From Treponema sp. UBA7590 (GTDB taxonomy: Bacteria > Spirochaetota > Spirochaetia > Treponematales > Treponemataceae), in NCBI GenBank assembly GCA_002478955.1, contig DLKK01000084.1:1-64000 (forward strand): a stretch of DNA of 64,000 nucleotides. Reading direction: 5' to 3'. This document shows positions 1 through 9,308 of this stretch, piece by piece; position 1 is the stretch's first letter; each line of letters opens with the position of its first letter. The notes below the pieces were generated by a model. That model was not told the DNA's origin, did not search any database, and saw only the letters and a list, made by a program, of their open reading frames with translations. The position numbers and the translations under genes are program-made.

Positions 1-159
1 TTTTTTCATTATTTTAGCGTAAATTTTTACGCAGGATTTTTTAGCGTCTGAATCCGCACAATCAAGCAAATTGATTCCCATCGTTACGCAACGAATGTCG
101 AGCTTTTGCTTCATAAACATACTAACTGTTTCTTGTATTTCTGTTGGTGAAAAAATCAT
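1..159 (-). CDS. PFL/UPF0210 (DUF711) family protein, N-terminal 53 residues only
   Basis: The reading frame starts at ATG 159 and runs off the left edge of the window. The visible residues include the stretch LDIRCVTMGINLLDC, which matches the conserved N-terminus of the UPF0210 family (short helix, then D-I-R-x-x-T-M-G-I-x-L-L-D-C). A Shine-Dalgarno-like AGGAAT lies about 5 bases upstream of the ATG. The family is widespread in anaerobes, and its biochemical role is not settled. It lies downstream of the TetR gene on the same strand. The remaining roughly 400 residues are outside the window. Confidence 0.7.
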   Translation of the reverse strand, partial: MIFSPTEIQETVSMFMKQKLDIRCVTMGINLLDCADSDAKKSCVKIYAKIMKK

Positions 160-223
160 TTTTAATTCCTTTTTATATATTCTAATTGAAAAAATCGTTC
201 TTTACAACAAAACTAAAATCATC

Positions 224-889
224 TCACACAAATAAGCGTTTTAAATAATTTTCTGAAAGATTGAAAATCTTGCTCAACGCCTCTTCGTCCGTCGGCAATG
301 CAAAAAGGCTTCCAGCGCCACATTCAGGGTTTTGCCGCACGATTTCTTTTTTATGCATAATGTATAAGTCAATCTGCTGCATAAGGCAAGAACTGTACCA
401 TTTTACCGCAGAATCAATTTCCGCCGGCGTTAAATCAAGTTTTTTTTCAACGCAATAACGGAGCAAAATCTGACTTACCCCAAGTTCCAGCGAAAAATGC
501 TCCTCATCAACAATTTCCGCCGCAGATTTATTAAAATATTTTTCAGTGTGAACAAACGTAAAAATCTGAAAATACGGCTCAACTTCATAAAACTGGACAA
601 ACCGCTTTATAAGATTATCAAAAATTGTAAAAACGTCATTTTTTTCAAATAAATCTGGTGTAATATATTTTTCCGGCAAAAAAGTGAATGTATTTATAGC
701 GCGTTTACAATATTTTAAAGTTTTTTCGTACATTATTTCGCGGCTTTCAAAATGATTATACAAAGACGCCTTTTTTATCCCAAGATATTCAGCAATGTCC
801 GCCATGGAAGTCGCGCCCGCACTTTTATCAAAAGCACAAAATAAAAATGCATTTATAATCTTTTCCTGCGAAATATTTTTTCGGGTCAT
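224..889 (-). CDS. TetR/AcrR family transcriptional regulator
   Basis: This 221-residue protein has an N-terminal helix-turn-helix of the TetR type at about residues 25-55 (TSMADIAEYLGIKKASLYNH) followed by an all-helical ligand domain of no recognisable subclass. It should act as a dimeric DNA-binding repressor that responds to an unknown small molecule. A GAAAGG ribosome site precedes the ATG. The gene starts 6 bases after the stop of the GGDEF gene, so the two are probably cotranscribed. The UPF0210 gene follows 64 bases downstream. The effector and targets cannot be read from the sequence. Confidence 0.85.
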   Translation of the reverse strand: MTRKNISQEKIINAFLFCAFDKSAGATSMADIAEYLGIKKASLYNHFESREIMYEKTLKYCKRAINTFTFLPEKYITPDLFEKNDVFTIFDNLIKRFVQFYEVEPYFQIFTFVHTEKYFNKSAAEIVDEEHFSLELGVSQILLRYCVEKKLDLTPAEIDSAVKWYSSCLMQQIDLYIMHKKEIVRQNPECGAGSLFALPTDEEALSKIFNLSENYLKRLFV

Positions 890-895
890 TTATAG

Positions 896-3800
896 TTACC
901 TTTCAGGCCTGGCAAGCATTTTGCTTTCATTGAATTTATCCCTTATGTCAGCCCAGATTGTTACACTGCCTTTTTTGTGCTGCTTAGAATAATATAACGC
1001 TTTATCAGCATTTATCATAGTTGTATCCAAATCAGAAATATCATTTTCGTCTGAATTTGAACTTATTCCCATGCTGAATCCAAGCTTTTTTTCTTGCGGA
1101 ATATCCAGTTTTTTGCCAACAAGTTTTTCCAGTTCCGGAAGAAAATGTTCTTTCTTTTCAAGACCTTCGTAAAGGCGCTCTGCAGCACGAGCCGCTTCTG
1201 CACAATTCGTGTTCGGCAGGACAACAACAAATTCGTCTCCACCAAAACGAGCCACAAAATCGACTTTTCTGTAGATTTCCTTTAAAAGTTTTGCGAAAGC
1301 CGCAATCAAAAGATCTCCTGCTTCATGCCCGAATGTATCATTGTAATATTTAAAATTATCCAAATCGATAAACGAGATCGCATCGTGCATATAAAGATTT
1401 CGTTTTTTCTCATAGCGACGAATCATCTCACTTTCAAGGCTAAGATGATTGTGAAGCGCCCGCCGGTTGTTCAGCATAGAAAGCTGGTCGGTCGCCGAAA
1501 TTATCGCCAGATGTTCATTCTGTTTTAGCATTACAAGTTGCGCCTGAATATTCGCTGCGGCAATGCTGATAATATTCAGCTCCTCTGAATTGAGCAAAAA
1601 CTTTTTCTGAAGATAAATAATCATTCCGCCAACAAATTCAAAACGCGAAAGATTCATGAAAATCATCTGCCGGTCTTCGTCCTTGAGTTTTTTCATTTCC
1701 ACAAGTTTTTTGCACTGAACAAGAGATTCCCAGTCAGAATCCAAAGGCTGCTTAATATTTTCGCGCACAGAAACACCAAGAATTGTCCATTGCTGATCTT
1801 TTTTTTCTGCAAGAAAAACCGCATCCGCCATCGTATAGTCAAAAACCGCCTGAACAATGTTTGACGCAAATCTTGAATCATTAAAATCATTGATATTATT
1901 TGTAGAAATTTTGTTCAGAAATTTTGAATTTCTAAGCTGTTTGTGCAGCTGAATCAGAAGACGCTCTTTTTCAGCCTTTTCCTCCAATGCGGTCAAACTG
2001 ATTTTTAATGGTTGGAATTTTTCCGCGTCATCAAGATATTCTTTTAAAGTAATGGAATTTTTTCCTTTTGTGTAATTGACAAGATTTTTTTCCTTTGCAA
2101 TTTTAAATCCGCGCGCAAGATAATTTTCCGCTTCTTTGTGAAAACCTTTTTTTTCAAGGAAATTCGCAAATTCATAAATCATAAATACAATTCTATGTTC
2201 CTGAGTTACGCCAATCGCAAAAAAATCAGAAATACATTTTTCAAAAATCTTTATCGCCTCGTCCTTGTTATTTTCCTCCAGGCGAAGACTTGCATCCAGA
2301 AAAAACTTTACAAATTCCTCAATTGTTGTAAAAGGCTTTCCGTTGTTCTGCATATTGTGAAGATTCATTTTTGCACGGATAAATTCACCGCGGTAAAAAT
2401 CAAGCATCGCGCGGTAGGCAATAATGTCATTCAGCTCAGGCAAAAAAGAATTCATATACAAATCTGAAACTTCAAAAAGCGAAAGCAAATTCAGAATCGT
2501 CTGAAAAAGTTCAGAGGCAATCTCAAAATTCCTTGAATAAAAACAAGTTCGCGCCAGGTTATACAGAGTGATAATTATTTCTGAATAATCCTTGTTTTCA
2601 ATCAGATTTGTGCTTACATCATTTATCAGGTTATACGAGTCAAGATATTTTGTGTCAATCAAATATTCGTATGAAAGGCCATTTATAACTTTCATCAGCG
2701 AAGAAAAATCGCCCATTTCTTTGCGCAATTTAAAGCATTTTTTGTACCAGAACAACGCATCTTCTTTTCGGCCATCGTGCGTCATCATAATTCCCATCCA
2801 ATGGCACGCAATTGAAAGCCCAAATTTATTTCCAAGATTTTCCGCGTCTTTCATTGACTTTTCAACCCGGACACGCATTCCTTTCCGCAAATTTGAATCA
2901 TAAATAACGCCGTAAGGAACCACTAAAGAGGTGTAAATGTGATTGTTTGTAAGCCCGAATTTTTCCAGCTGCTCCAACGCATTAAAATATTTTTCCGCAG
3001 AATATTCGGAATCTGTACGCTCGGTAATTATATAATCCATCATCACAGCCAAAGCGTAAACTGGAAGCTGCAAAAAATTCTTGGATTTTGTAATCGCCTT
3101 TGAAATATATTTCAGCGCAACGGAATTCATATTTTTCCGGCTAAAAACAAGCGCAAGATAATACAAAGCGTAACAGTCAATCTCGTCATCAATCTGATAT
3201 TCAATCACATTGTTAAAATAGAAGCTCGCAAGATCTGTGTCGCCGTAAAAAAATGCCAGGATTCCCATTTCCATATAAAGATGGCGAACGTCTTCAATAT
3301 TTGCATTTACAAGGATGTCTGAATGGTCAATTTCTTTTACAACTTCGTAACCTTTTTCTATATCAAGAAAAAGACTGTAGGATTTTAGTTCCTTGCAGAT
3401 TTTATGATAATCAATTTCTTTTTTTTCAGGTTTTAATGTGAATTCTTCTTCTGAAAAATCTTCAAGCGTATTGATTGAATAATAATTTTTCTGCCTTCCG
3501 ATTTTCTGGAAAAATTTTTTCATTGCGGAAGATTTTTTTTCCATATCAAGATTATTGAAGCAAAAAATAAATTTTCCTTTTAAAGCGAAATTTTCCAGCT
3601 GAGAAAGAATTTTCAGCGCATCATCGCTCATAAGCTGAGAGTTGAAGACAATGACCTTACCGCAAAAACATTTTTCCAGAAGCGCAATAATTGTCTCACG
3701 CATTCTTATTTTTTCGTAGTCAATTTCCTCAAAAATCACGGAATCATTTCTGTCTTCCGGAAAACCGTTCTTAAAAAAAGACTTAAACGTTTCGTACTGC

Positions 3801-4033
3801 AATTCATAAGCTGATTTTTTTAAAAGTTCATCTGGAATTTTTGTTTTTGAAAGAATGGTCAAAAACGGAGCCAACGGAATTGTCTCTTCACGCAAATCAA
3901 TTTCAAGCACATCAGAATCGTTCGAAACACATTTTTTCATCAGATTTTCTGACAAACATAAATACATAACATTTAATTTGTCATCATCATAAAAATTATT
4001 AACAATCGACTTTATTAAATCTTGAGAATTCAT
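896..4033 (-). CDS. Diguanylate cyclase with N-terminal ATPase-like region, TPR array and GAF-like domain
   Basis: This 1045-residue cytoplasmic protein has no signal peptide or membrane segment. Residues 1-200 resemble a degenerate STAND/AAA-type region without a visible P-loop. Residues about 220-700 are alpha-helical repeats of TPR character. Residues about 720-850 look like a GAF sensor. The C-terminus is a GGDEF domain with intact RFGGDEFVVVLP near residue 933. The product-inhibition I-site RKVD lies five residues before GGDEF. It is therefore expected to make cyclic di-GMP and to be feedback-inhibited. It is transcribed divergently from the acyl-CoA synthetase gene and precedes tetR. 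The mRNA is probably leaderless: TATAAT lies 7 bases before ATG. Confidence 0.9.
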   Translation of the reverse strand: MNSQDLIKSIVNNFYDDDKLNVMYLCLSENLMKKCVSNDSDVLEIDLREETIPLAPFLTILSKTKIPDELLKKSAYELQYETFKSFFKNGFPEDRNDSVIFEEIDYEKIRMRETIIALLEKCFCGKVIVFNSQLMSDDALKILSQLENFALKGKFIFCFNNLDMEKKSSAMKKFFQKIGRQKNYYSINTLEDFSEEEFTLKPEKKEIDYHKICKELKSYSLFLDIEKGYEVVKEIDHSDILVNANIEDVRHLYMEMGILAFFYGDTDLASFYFNNVIEYQIDDEIDCYALYYLALVFSRKNMNSVALKYISKAITKSKNFLQLPVYALAVMMDYIITERTDSEYSAEKYFNALEQLEKFGLTNNHIYTSLVVPYGVIYDSNLRKGMRVRVEKSMKDAENLGNKFGLSIACHWMGIMMTHDGRKEDALFWYKKCFKLRKEMGDFSSLMKVINGLSYEYLIDTKYLDSYNLINDVSTNLIENKDYSEIIITLYNLARTCFYSRNFEIASELFQTILNLLSLFEVSDLYMNSFLPELNDIIAYRAMLDFYRGEFIRAKMNLHNMQNNGKPFTTIEEFVKFFLDASLRLEENNKDEAIKIFEKCISDFFAIGVTQEHRIVFMIYEFANFLEKKGFHKEAENYLARGFKIAKEKNLVNYTKGKNSITLKEYLDDAEKFQPLKISLTALEEKAEKERLLIQLHKQLRNSKFLNKISTNNINDFNDSRFASNIVQAVFDYTMADAVFLAEKKDQQWTILGVSVRENIKQPLDSDWESLVQCKKLVEMKKLKDEDRQMIFMNLSRFEFVGGMIIYLQKKFLLNSEELNIISIAAANIQAQLVMLKQNEHLAIISATDQLSMLNNRRALHNHLSLESEMIRRYEKKRNLYMHDAISFIDLDNFKYYNDTFGHEAGDLLIAAFAKLLKEIYRKVDFVARFGGDEFVVVLPNTNCAEAARAAERLYEGLEKKEHFLPELEKLVGKKLDIPQEKKLGFSMGISSNSDENDISDLDTTMINADKALYYSKQHKKGSVTIWADIRDKFNESKMLARPER

Positions 4034-4040
4034 TTTCTCA

Positions 4041-4046
4041 ATTATA
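4041..4046 (-). promoter_or_regulatory. Extended -10 element of the diguanylate cyclase gene
   Basis: On the minus strand the sequence reads TGATATAAT, then 7 bases, then the ATG at 4033. The -35 candidate TTGCGA lies 16 bases further upstream. There is no Shine-Dalgarno site, so transcription should begin at or next to the start codon. Confidence 0.6.
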
Positions 4047-4103
4047 TCATATTCGTCTTTTTTCGCAAATTTTGAAAAAAAATCAGTGCAAATTTTTCAT
4101 TAC

Positions 4104-4132
4104 TTGCGTTACAGGAAATTTGATTTTATAAT
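4104..4132 (+). promoter_or_regulatory. Promoter of the acyl-CoA synthetase gene
   Basis: A TTGCGT -35 box and a perfect TATAAT -10 box are separated by 17 bases. The -10 box is 26 bases before the ATG at 4159, which has its own GGAG ribosome site. Confidence 0.65.
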
Positions 4133-4158
4133 CGATTTATTACCATTTTGGAGAAATC

Positions 4159-6081
4159 ATGGAACAAACTGTACCAAAACTTTTAAGAAAATCCGCAATG
4201 GAATGGCCAGAAACTGTTGCTCAATTTGCGCGAAAAAAAGACGGAGAATTTGAACCGGTAACTTACCGAGAATTATATCAAAAAGCACTTGATTTTGGAG
4301 CAGGACTTCTTTCAATAGGAATTAAACGCGGAGATTTAATCGGACTGATTTCTGACAACCGAAAAGAATGGCTTCAGGCTGACATGGGAATTATGGCAAT
4401 CGGTGCAACTGATGTTCCGCGCGGCTGCGACGCGACCCTTTTAGATTTGGAAGCGATTTTTACAATCACGGAAACAAAATATATTGTCACAGAAAATTCA
4501 GCGCAGGTAAAAAAAATTCTTTCAATAAAGGAAAAAATTCCGTTTGTAAAAGAAATTATAGTTTTTGACGAACCGACAGAAGAAATTATTTCTGAGGCAA
4601 AAAATAACGGAATTACAATTTATTCTTTCAAAGAAATCCTAAAATTTGGACAGACTTTCAGAATCGAACACAAAGACGAAGTTGAAAATGAACTTGAAAA
4701 AGGTCAAAATTCTGATCTTGCCTGCATAATCTTTACGTCTGGAACAACTGGAACGCCAAAAGGTGTAATGCTGAGCCATGGAAATTTTCTTGCGCAGCTG
4801 GAAGAACTTCCGGAACGAATCATGATAAATCCGGGCGAAAAAGCGTTGCTCGTTCTTCCTGTATGGCACGTTTTTGAGCGCGAAGTTGAATACGTAATTC
4901 TTATTCAGGGCGGCTCATTGTGCTATTCAAAACCAATCGGAAGCATCCTTCTTGCTGACTTGAAAAAACTGAATCCAACGTTGCTTCCTGCAGTTCCTCG
5001 AGTTTTTGAAGCTGTTTACGACGGAATCTTAAGAAAAATGAGAAAAACCGGCGGAATTGTCAATGCGCTGTTCAATTTCTTTACAAAAGTCGCAATTCTT
5101 CACAGCAGAATGCATCGCCTTATGTTCAACCAGAATGTCTGCCTTACGCGATATTACACAGTCGCATGGTGGTTTGCATTTATCATTCCATGGTGCTTGC
5201 TCTGGCCGTTAAAACTTTTGGGAAATCTTCTTGTATTCCGAAAAATAAAAGCTATGCTTGGAACAAATTTCCGCGCAGGAATTGCTGGCGGTGGCGCTTA
5301 TCCACCAGTTCTTGATGACTTTTTCTGGGCAATCGGCGTAAAAATCGTAGAAGGCTATGGACTGACAGAAACCGCACCAGTTATCTCAGTTCGCCCAATC
5401 GCGGCTCCTGTTTTTGGAAATGTCGGTTCTCCTATCCGAGGTGTAAAATGCCGTATTGTAGATCCTGATGACGGATTCGTTCTAAAAAGAGGTCAGTTTG
5501 GAGCCGTTCAAATAAAAGGTCCGACTGTAATGCAAGGTTATTACAAACGTCCTGATTTAACTGCAAAAACAATGACCGTAGATGGTTGGCTGGACACAGG
5601 AGATTTGGGATATCTTTCAATCCATGATGAAATTGTCTTAAAAGGCCGAAAAAAAGATACAATCGTTTTGCTCGGCGGCGAAAATGTTGAACCGCTCCCG
5701 ATTGAACTAAAACTTTCAGAATCCCGCTACATCCGACAAGCCGTTGTTGTTGGCCAGGACAAACATTATCTTGGCGCTTTGATTCTTGTTGAAGAAGATG
5801 AAGTAAAGAATTTTGCAGCAGAAAACGGAATTCAATATGACACTTACGAAAATTTAATCAACTCTGAATCAATCCAGAAATTATTTGAGAGCGAAATCAG
5901 TTCTCTCATCAATTCGAAAAACGGATTCAAGATGTTTGAACGAATCAATAAATTTGCCTTGATTACAAAACCTTTTGAAGTTGGCGTTGAACTTTCTGCA
6001 AAACAGGAAATCATGCGCTATCGCCTTACAGAAATTTACAAAGATCAAATCAACAAAATTTTCGCAGACGATAAAAACTAA
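4159..6081 (+). CDS. Long-chain acyl-CoA synthetase (AMP-forming)
   Basis: This 640-residue ANL-superfamily enzyme activates fatty acids to acyl-AMP and then acyl-CoA. The AMP-binding signature TSGTTGTPKG is at about residue 193, EGYGLTETAP in the middle, and the adenylate/hinge region DTGDLG then GRKKD in the C-terminal third. The A10-type lysine is likely that of LSAKQE near the end. An internal hydrophobic stretch (WWFAFIIPWCLLWPLKLLG) suggests membrane association, as in FadD-type enzymes. GGAGAAATC precedes the ATG. It has its own promoter and is monocistronic, with a convergent neighbour 6 bases downstream. Spirochaetes of this kind use host or dietary fatty acids for phospholipids, which fits (inference). 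Substrate chain length cannot be read from sequence. Confidence 0.9.
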   Translation: MEQTVPKLLRKSAMEWPETVAQFARKKDGEFEPVTYRELYQKALDFGAGLLSIGIKRGDLIGLISDNRKEWLQADMGIMAIGATDVPRGCDATLLDLEAIFTITETKYIVTENSAQVKKILSIKEKIPFVKEIIVFDEPTEEIISEAKNNGITIYSFKEILKFGQTFRIEHKDEVENELEKGQNSDLACIIFTSGTTGTPKGVMLSHGNFLAQLEELPERIMINPGEKALLVLPVWHVFEREVEYVILIQGGSLCYSKPIGSILLADLKKLNPTLLPAVPRVFEAVYDGILRKMRKTGGIVNALFNFFTKVAILHSRMHRLMFNQNVCLTRYYTVAWWFAFIIPWCLLWPLKLLGNLLVFRKIKAMLGTNFRAGIAGGGAYPPVLDDFFWAIGVKIVEGYGLTETAPVISVRPIAAPVFGNVGSPIRGVKCRIVDPDDGFVLKRGQFGAVQIKGPTVMQGYYKRPDLTAKTMTVDGWLDTGDLGYLSIHDEIVLKGRKKDTIVLLGGENVEPLPIELKLSESRYIRQAVVVGQDKHYLGALILVEEDEVKNFAAENGIQYDTYENLINSESIQKLFESEISSLINSKNGFKMFERINKFALITKPFEVGVELSAKQEIMRYRLTEIYKDQINKIFADDKN

Positions 6082-6087
6082 AATCTT

Positions 6088-7506
6088 CTAAATTGTAATC
6101 AAAACTGCACCTGATTTTTTATCTTTTTCCAAAATGTCCGTGTCTTTCAGCATGGACATTTTTATTTTGTCCCCGGATTTTAATTTTTTCCCGCTTCCAT
6201 TGACCAGAAGAAGAATTCCTTGCTGCGAGCATGAATAAAAACCTGCCCTATGCGGCGGAAGAAAAATCGGATCAGAGACAACATCAGCAAAAAGAATTTT
6301 ACCATCGTTTTTGGCTTTTAAATTTTCGCGTTTTTCTCCAGCAAAAACAAAACTGATTACAGCGCGCTCTTTTGGGAGACCTGCCGACTCAGAAAGTTTA
6401 AGCAATTTTTTTGGCGCATTTTCAGTAGAAAACGAAAAGTTGCACCATTTTGCGCTGCCACCGTAACGCGCATGATTTCCATCCATAGGACAAATTCCTT
6501 GATGAGGACAAGGCGCAACAATCGGATGATTATTCTTGATAAAACGTTCGCGCATAAGACTTATAAAACGCCCGGCAACAGGCATTCCCGGCTCTGCAAT
6601 AAAAAATGAACAACGCTCATCCGCATACGCAAGCAACTTCTGAATCTGCGCATCCGCAATTTTTTCCGGACTTTCATGCTCCTTTTGATAAAGTTCATTG
6701 AACATATTTGCGCAAGTTATCAAATTAGCCTTTTTTCGGAGCGAAGTTCCTATTTCACCTTTTACACGGATTATGTTCCAGTGCGGCAAGGAATTTTCTT
6801 CAGACGGAACAGCTTTTGCCGCAATCGAAAGATACAAATCCTCTCCAACAGCCATTGTGCTCTGCGAAATATCCATCGCGTAAACAGTCAGTTTTTTATT
6901 TCTAAGATCAGGACGGCTTAACCAAAGCGCAGAAACAACTGTAAGCGGACCAGAACCAATATCCAGAATCACATCACCGTCATTCAAATTAAATGCGGCA
7001 GAAGAAATATTTGAAAAAACACGGGTAAGACGAACAAGATTCCACCAAGAAAAATAACGAACGTATGCGGAAAGTTCCTGATTTGCGTTCATATAACCTG
7101 CGCGCCGGGTCTCCCGTTCATCCGTAAGCTGGTGCGAAAGCGCACGAATATCTTTTGAAAGATTTTGCATTTGCCGACTGTTCAATGGACGAACGCCCTG
7201 CACAATCTCGTCAAAATTTTCAAGGACATTCACCGCATCTTTTGGCAATTTTTCAAAATCGAACATATTTTTATTTTCCAGAATTTTTGCATCGATTTTT
7301 GAAAAATCAATTTTTCCAGCAGATTTTTTTTCATAAACCTGCTGAATTTTATTTTTTTTGTCTAATCCACGCCGTTTTTCATCAAAAAATTTATCCCGTT
7401 CTTTATTAAATTCCTTGCGTTCTTTTTTTTCAGCAGAAATTTTTGAAGATTTTTGTTTCTTGAAATTATCGTACCATTTGTTTTCTGTAAAATTTTCTTT
7501 TTTCAT
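6088..7506 (-). CDS. Rsm22-family ribosomal small-subunit methyltransferase-like protein
   Basis: A lysine-rich N-terminal tail of about 90 residues precedes a class I SAM-methyltransferase fold with the glycine motif VILDIGSGPLTVV. Cysteines in CPHQGICPMDG and KWCNFS match the conserved cysteine set of the Rsm22/METTL17 family, which is associated with small-subunit assembly and reported to bind an iron-sulfur cluster. ATG 7506 is chosen over the in-frame TTG two codons upstream. No strong ribosome site is visible, so translation may be coupled to the merR gene that ends 18 bases upstream. It is the last gene of the ptsI-der-merR-rsm22 run. Methyltransferase activity of bacterial members is uncertain. 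Confidence 0.85.
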   Translation of the reverse strand: MKKENFTENKWYDNFKKQKSSKISAEKKERKEFNKERDKFFDEKRRGLDKKNKIQQVYEKKSAGKIDFSKIDAKILENKNMFDFEKLPKDAVNVLENFDEIVQGVRPLNSRQMQNLSKDIRALSHQLTDERETRRAGYMNANQELSAYVRYFSWWNLVRLTRVFSNISSAAFNLNDGDVILDIGSGPLTVVSALWLSRPDLRNKKLTVYAMDISQSTMAVGEDLYLSIAAKAVPSEENSLPHWNIIRVKGEIGTSLRKKANLITCANMFNELYQKEHESPEKIADAQIQKLLAYADERCSFFIAEPGMPVAGRFISLMRERFIKNNHPIVAPCPHQGICPMDGNHARYGGSAKWCNFSFSTENAPKKLLKLSESAGLPKERAVISFVFAGEKRENLKAKNDGKILFADVVSDPIFLPPHRAGFYSCSQQGILLLVNGSGKKLKSGDKIKMSMLKDTDILEKDKKSGAVLITI

Positions 7507-7524
7507 AGTCAAATCTTTTGAATT

Positions 7525-7845
7525 TTATTTTTTTGCAAAATTTTTTATTTCAAAATACAAATCCGTCAAGTCTTTTCTAAGCTCACTGATTTGATGGATT
7601 ATATCCGCCTTGTCATTGACTGAATCAACTTCTGCAATCAGCTGATCGCGCGCACCTTCAATAGTGAATTTTTTTTCGTAAATCAAAAATTTTAAGCGCA
7701 TTACAAGCTCTAGCTCACGCTGAGAATAGATTCGCCTGCCGCCAATATCTTTTTGCGGCGCAAACCCGGGAATAATTTCTTCCCAGTAGCGCAAAACATG
7801 AGCTTTTACACCTGTAATTTCTTCAACTTGCCCGATTGAATACAT
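7525..7845 (-). CDS. MerR-family transcriptional regulator
   Basis: This 106-residue protein has a winged helix-turn-helix at residues 1-70 (YSIGQVEEITGVKAHVLRYW, later GGRRIYSQRELE) and a short C-terminal coiled coil for dimerisation. There is no ligand-binding domain and no metal-binding cysteine pair. Its ATG overlaps the der stop codon (TAATG), so the two are translationally coupled. The short form resembles small MerR-like proteins found next to essential genes. The target is unknown. Confidence 0.85.
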   Translation of the reverse strand: MYSIGQVEEITGVKAHVLRYWEEIIPGFAPQKDIGGRRIYSQRELELVMRLKFLIYEKKFTIEGARDQLIAEVDSVNDKADIIHQISELRKDLTDLYFEIKNFAKK

Positions 7846-9299
7846 TAATTATTGAATTCCCTGTCTTCCCACTTTTTTCGGCTGGCTTTCATTTCCAGCT
7901 GGACAGGAATTTTATCAAATCCCAAATCCTGACGAATCCTGTTTTTAAGGTAAGTCACGTAAGTTTCTGGAACAACTTCCGGGCGAGTGGCAAAAATTAA
8001 AAAATTCACCGGATTCACACTTTTTTGTGTCATATAACGAATTTTAAAATGTGCAGTTTTGCTTGCCGGCGGCGGATATTTAAAAAGCCAGTCCTTTAAC
8101 GCAAGATTTAACGCCGTTGTAGGAATTTTATGATTAAGCTGATTATAAAGTTCAATACATTCATTCAGCAAAGCCTTGATTCCAGTTCCTTCCAGCGCAG
8201 AAAGCGTAAGAATTGGCGCAAATTCCATCTGCCCGAACATTATGTTTATCCATTTTTTTGTATCTTTTATGACTTTTTTGCTTTGATCTTCCTTTAAATC
8301 CCATTTATTCAAAACAAAAATAATTCCTCGGCCACGTTCATAAGCAAGGCTACAGATTTTTTTATCCTGTTCGGCAAGCCCTTCCATCGCATCAATCATC
8401 AAAAATACAACATCACAGCGGTCCAACGTTTTTATTGCGCGATTCACAGAATAATACTCAACATTCTCGTGAACTTTTGCTTTTCTTCTGATTCCAGCTG
8501 TATCCAAAACCTGAAATTTCTTTCCGCCATATTCAAAAACGCCTTCAACAGTATCGCGGGTAGTTCCTGCATAATTTGAAACAATCGAAGCATTTGAATG
8601 GGTCAATCTGTTAGAAAGTGTTGATTTTCCTGTATTCGGTTTTCCCATGATTGCAATTCGGATTGGCTCTTCCGTCTCAACTTCTTTTACTTTTGAAAAA
8701 TCCAGCCGCGAAGTCAAATATTCCGCAAGCTCAGAAATATTATCGCCATGCTGCGCAGAAATAAAAAACATTTTCTTAAATCCGAACTGAGCAAAATTCC
8801 ACGCAACGCTTTCGTTTCTTCCGCCTTCAGTTTTGTTTACAGCCGCAACAACTTTGTTCCAATAAGGCCGCAATTCTTGAATAAATTCTTCATCTTCGCC
8901 GGTAATCTGACCTGCTTCCAGCAAAAGCAGAATCAAATCAGCCTTTTTTATCATTTCAAGAGAACGCTCAACAACCAAATCATCCAAAACGGCTTCCATC
9001 GTTCCAACATTGCGAGTAAGTTTATAACCACCTGTATCCATAAGATGAACAGGTTTTCCGTTGATTATCGCAGTTCCTTCAACAGGATCTCGAGTAACGC
9101 CTGGCGTAGGGTCAACAATTGCAAGGCGGCGCTGCATAAAACGATTAAAAAGCGTGGATTTTCCAACATTCGGGCGTCCAGCAATAACAAGAAGAGGAGT
9201 GCCTTCATATTTTTTCCGGGCAATTCCATTAAAACGTTCCTCAAGCCCGCCATCATCATTTTCGAGAATTTCTTCGTCAATATCTTTTTCTTCTGTCAT
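7845..9299 (-). CDS. der: Ribosome-assembly GTPase Der (EngA)
   Basis: This 484-residue protein has two tandem GTPase domains, with G1 motifs GRPNVGKST (about residue 41) and GKPNTGKST (about 217). They carry matching DTGG/DTAG G3 and NKTE/NKWD G4 motifs. A KH-like C-terminal domain contains the basic stretch KSVNPVNFLIFATRPE. Der is essential for 50S maturation. The first 35 residues form an acidic extension (EEKDIDEEILENDDGGLEE) not present in the shortest orthologues. GGTGAAAA precedes ATG. It starts 9 bases after ptsI and overlaps merR. Confidence 0.97.
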   Translation of the reverse strand: MTEEKDIDEEILENDDGGLEERFNGIARKKYEGTPLLVIAGRPNVGKSTLFNRFMQRRLAIVDPTPGVTRDPVEGTAIINGKPVHLMDTGGYKLTRNVGTMEAVLDDLVVERSLEMIKKADLILLLLEAGQITGEDEEFIQELRPYWNKVVAAVNKTEGGRNESVAWNFAQFGFKKMFFISAQHGDNISELAEYLTSRLDFSKVKEVETEEPIRIAIMGKPNTGKSTLSNRLTHSNASIVSNYAGTTRDTVEGVFEYGGKKFQVLDTAGIRRKAKVHENVEYYSVNRAIKTLDRCDVVFLMIDAMEGLAEQDKKICSLAYERGRGIIFVLNKWDLKEDQSKKVIKDTKKWINIMFGQMEFAPILTLSALEGTGIKALLNECIELYNQLNHKIPTTALNLALKDWLFKYPPPASKTAHFKIRYMTQKSVNPVNFLIFATRPEVVPETYVTYLKNRIRQDLGFDKIPVQLEMKASRKKWEDREFNN

Positions 9300-9308
9300 T
9301 TTTCACCT

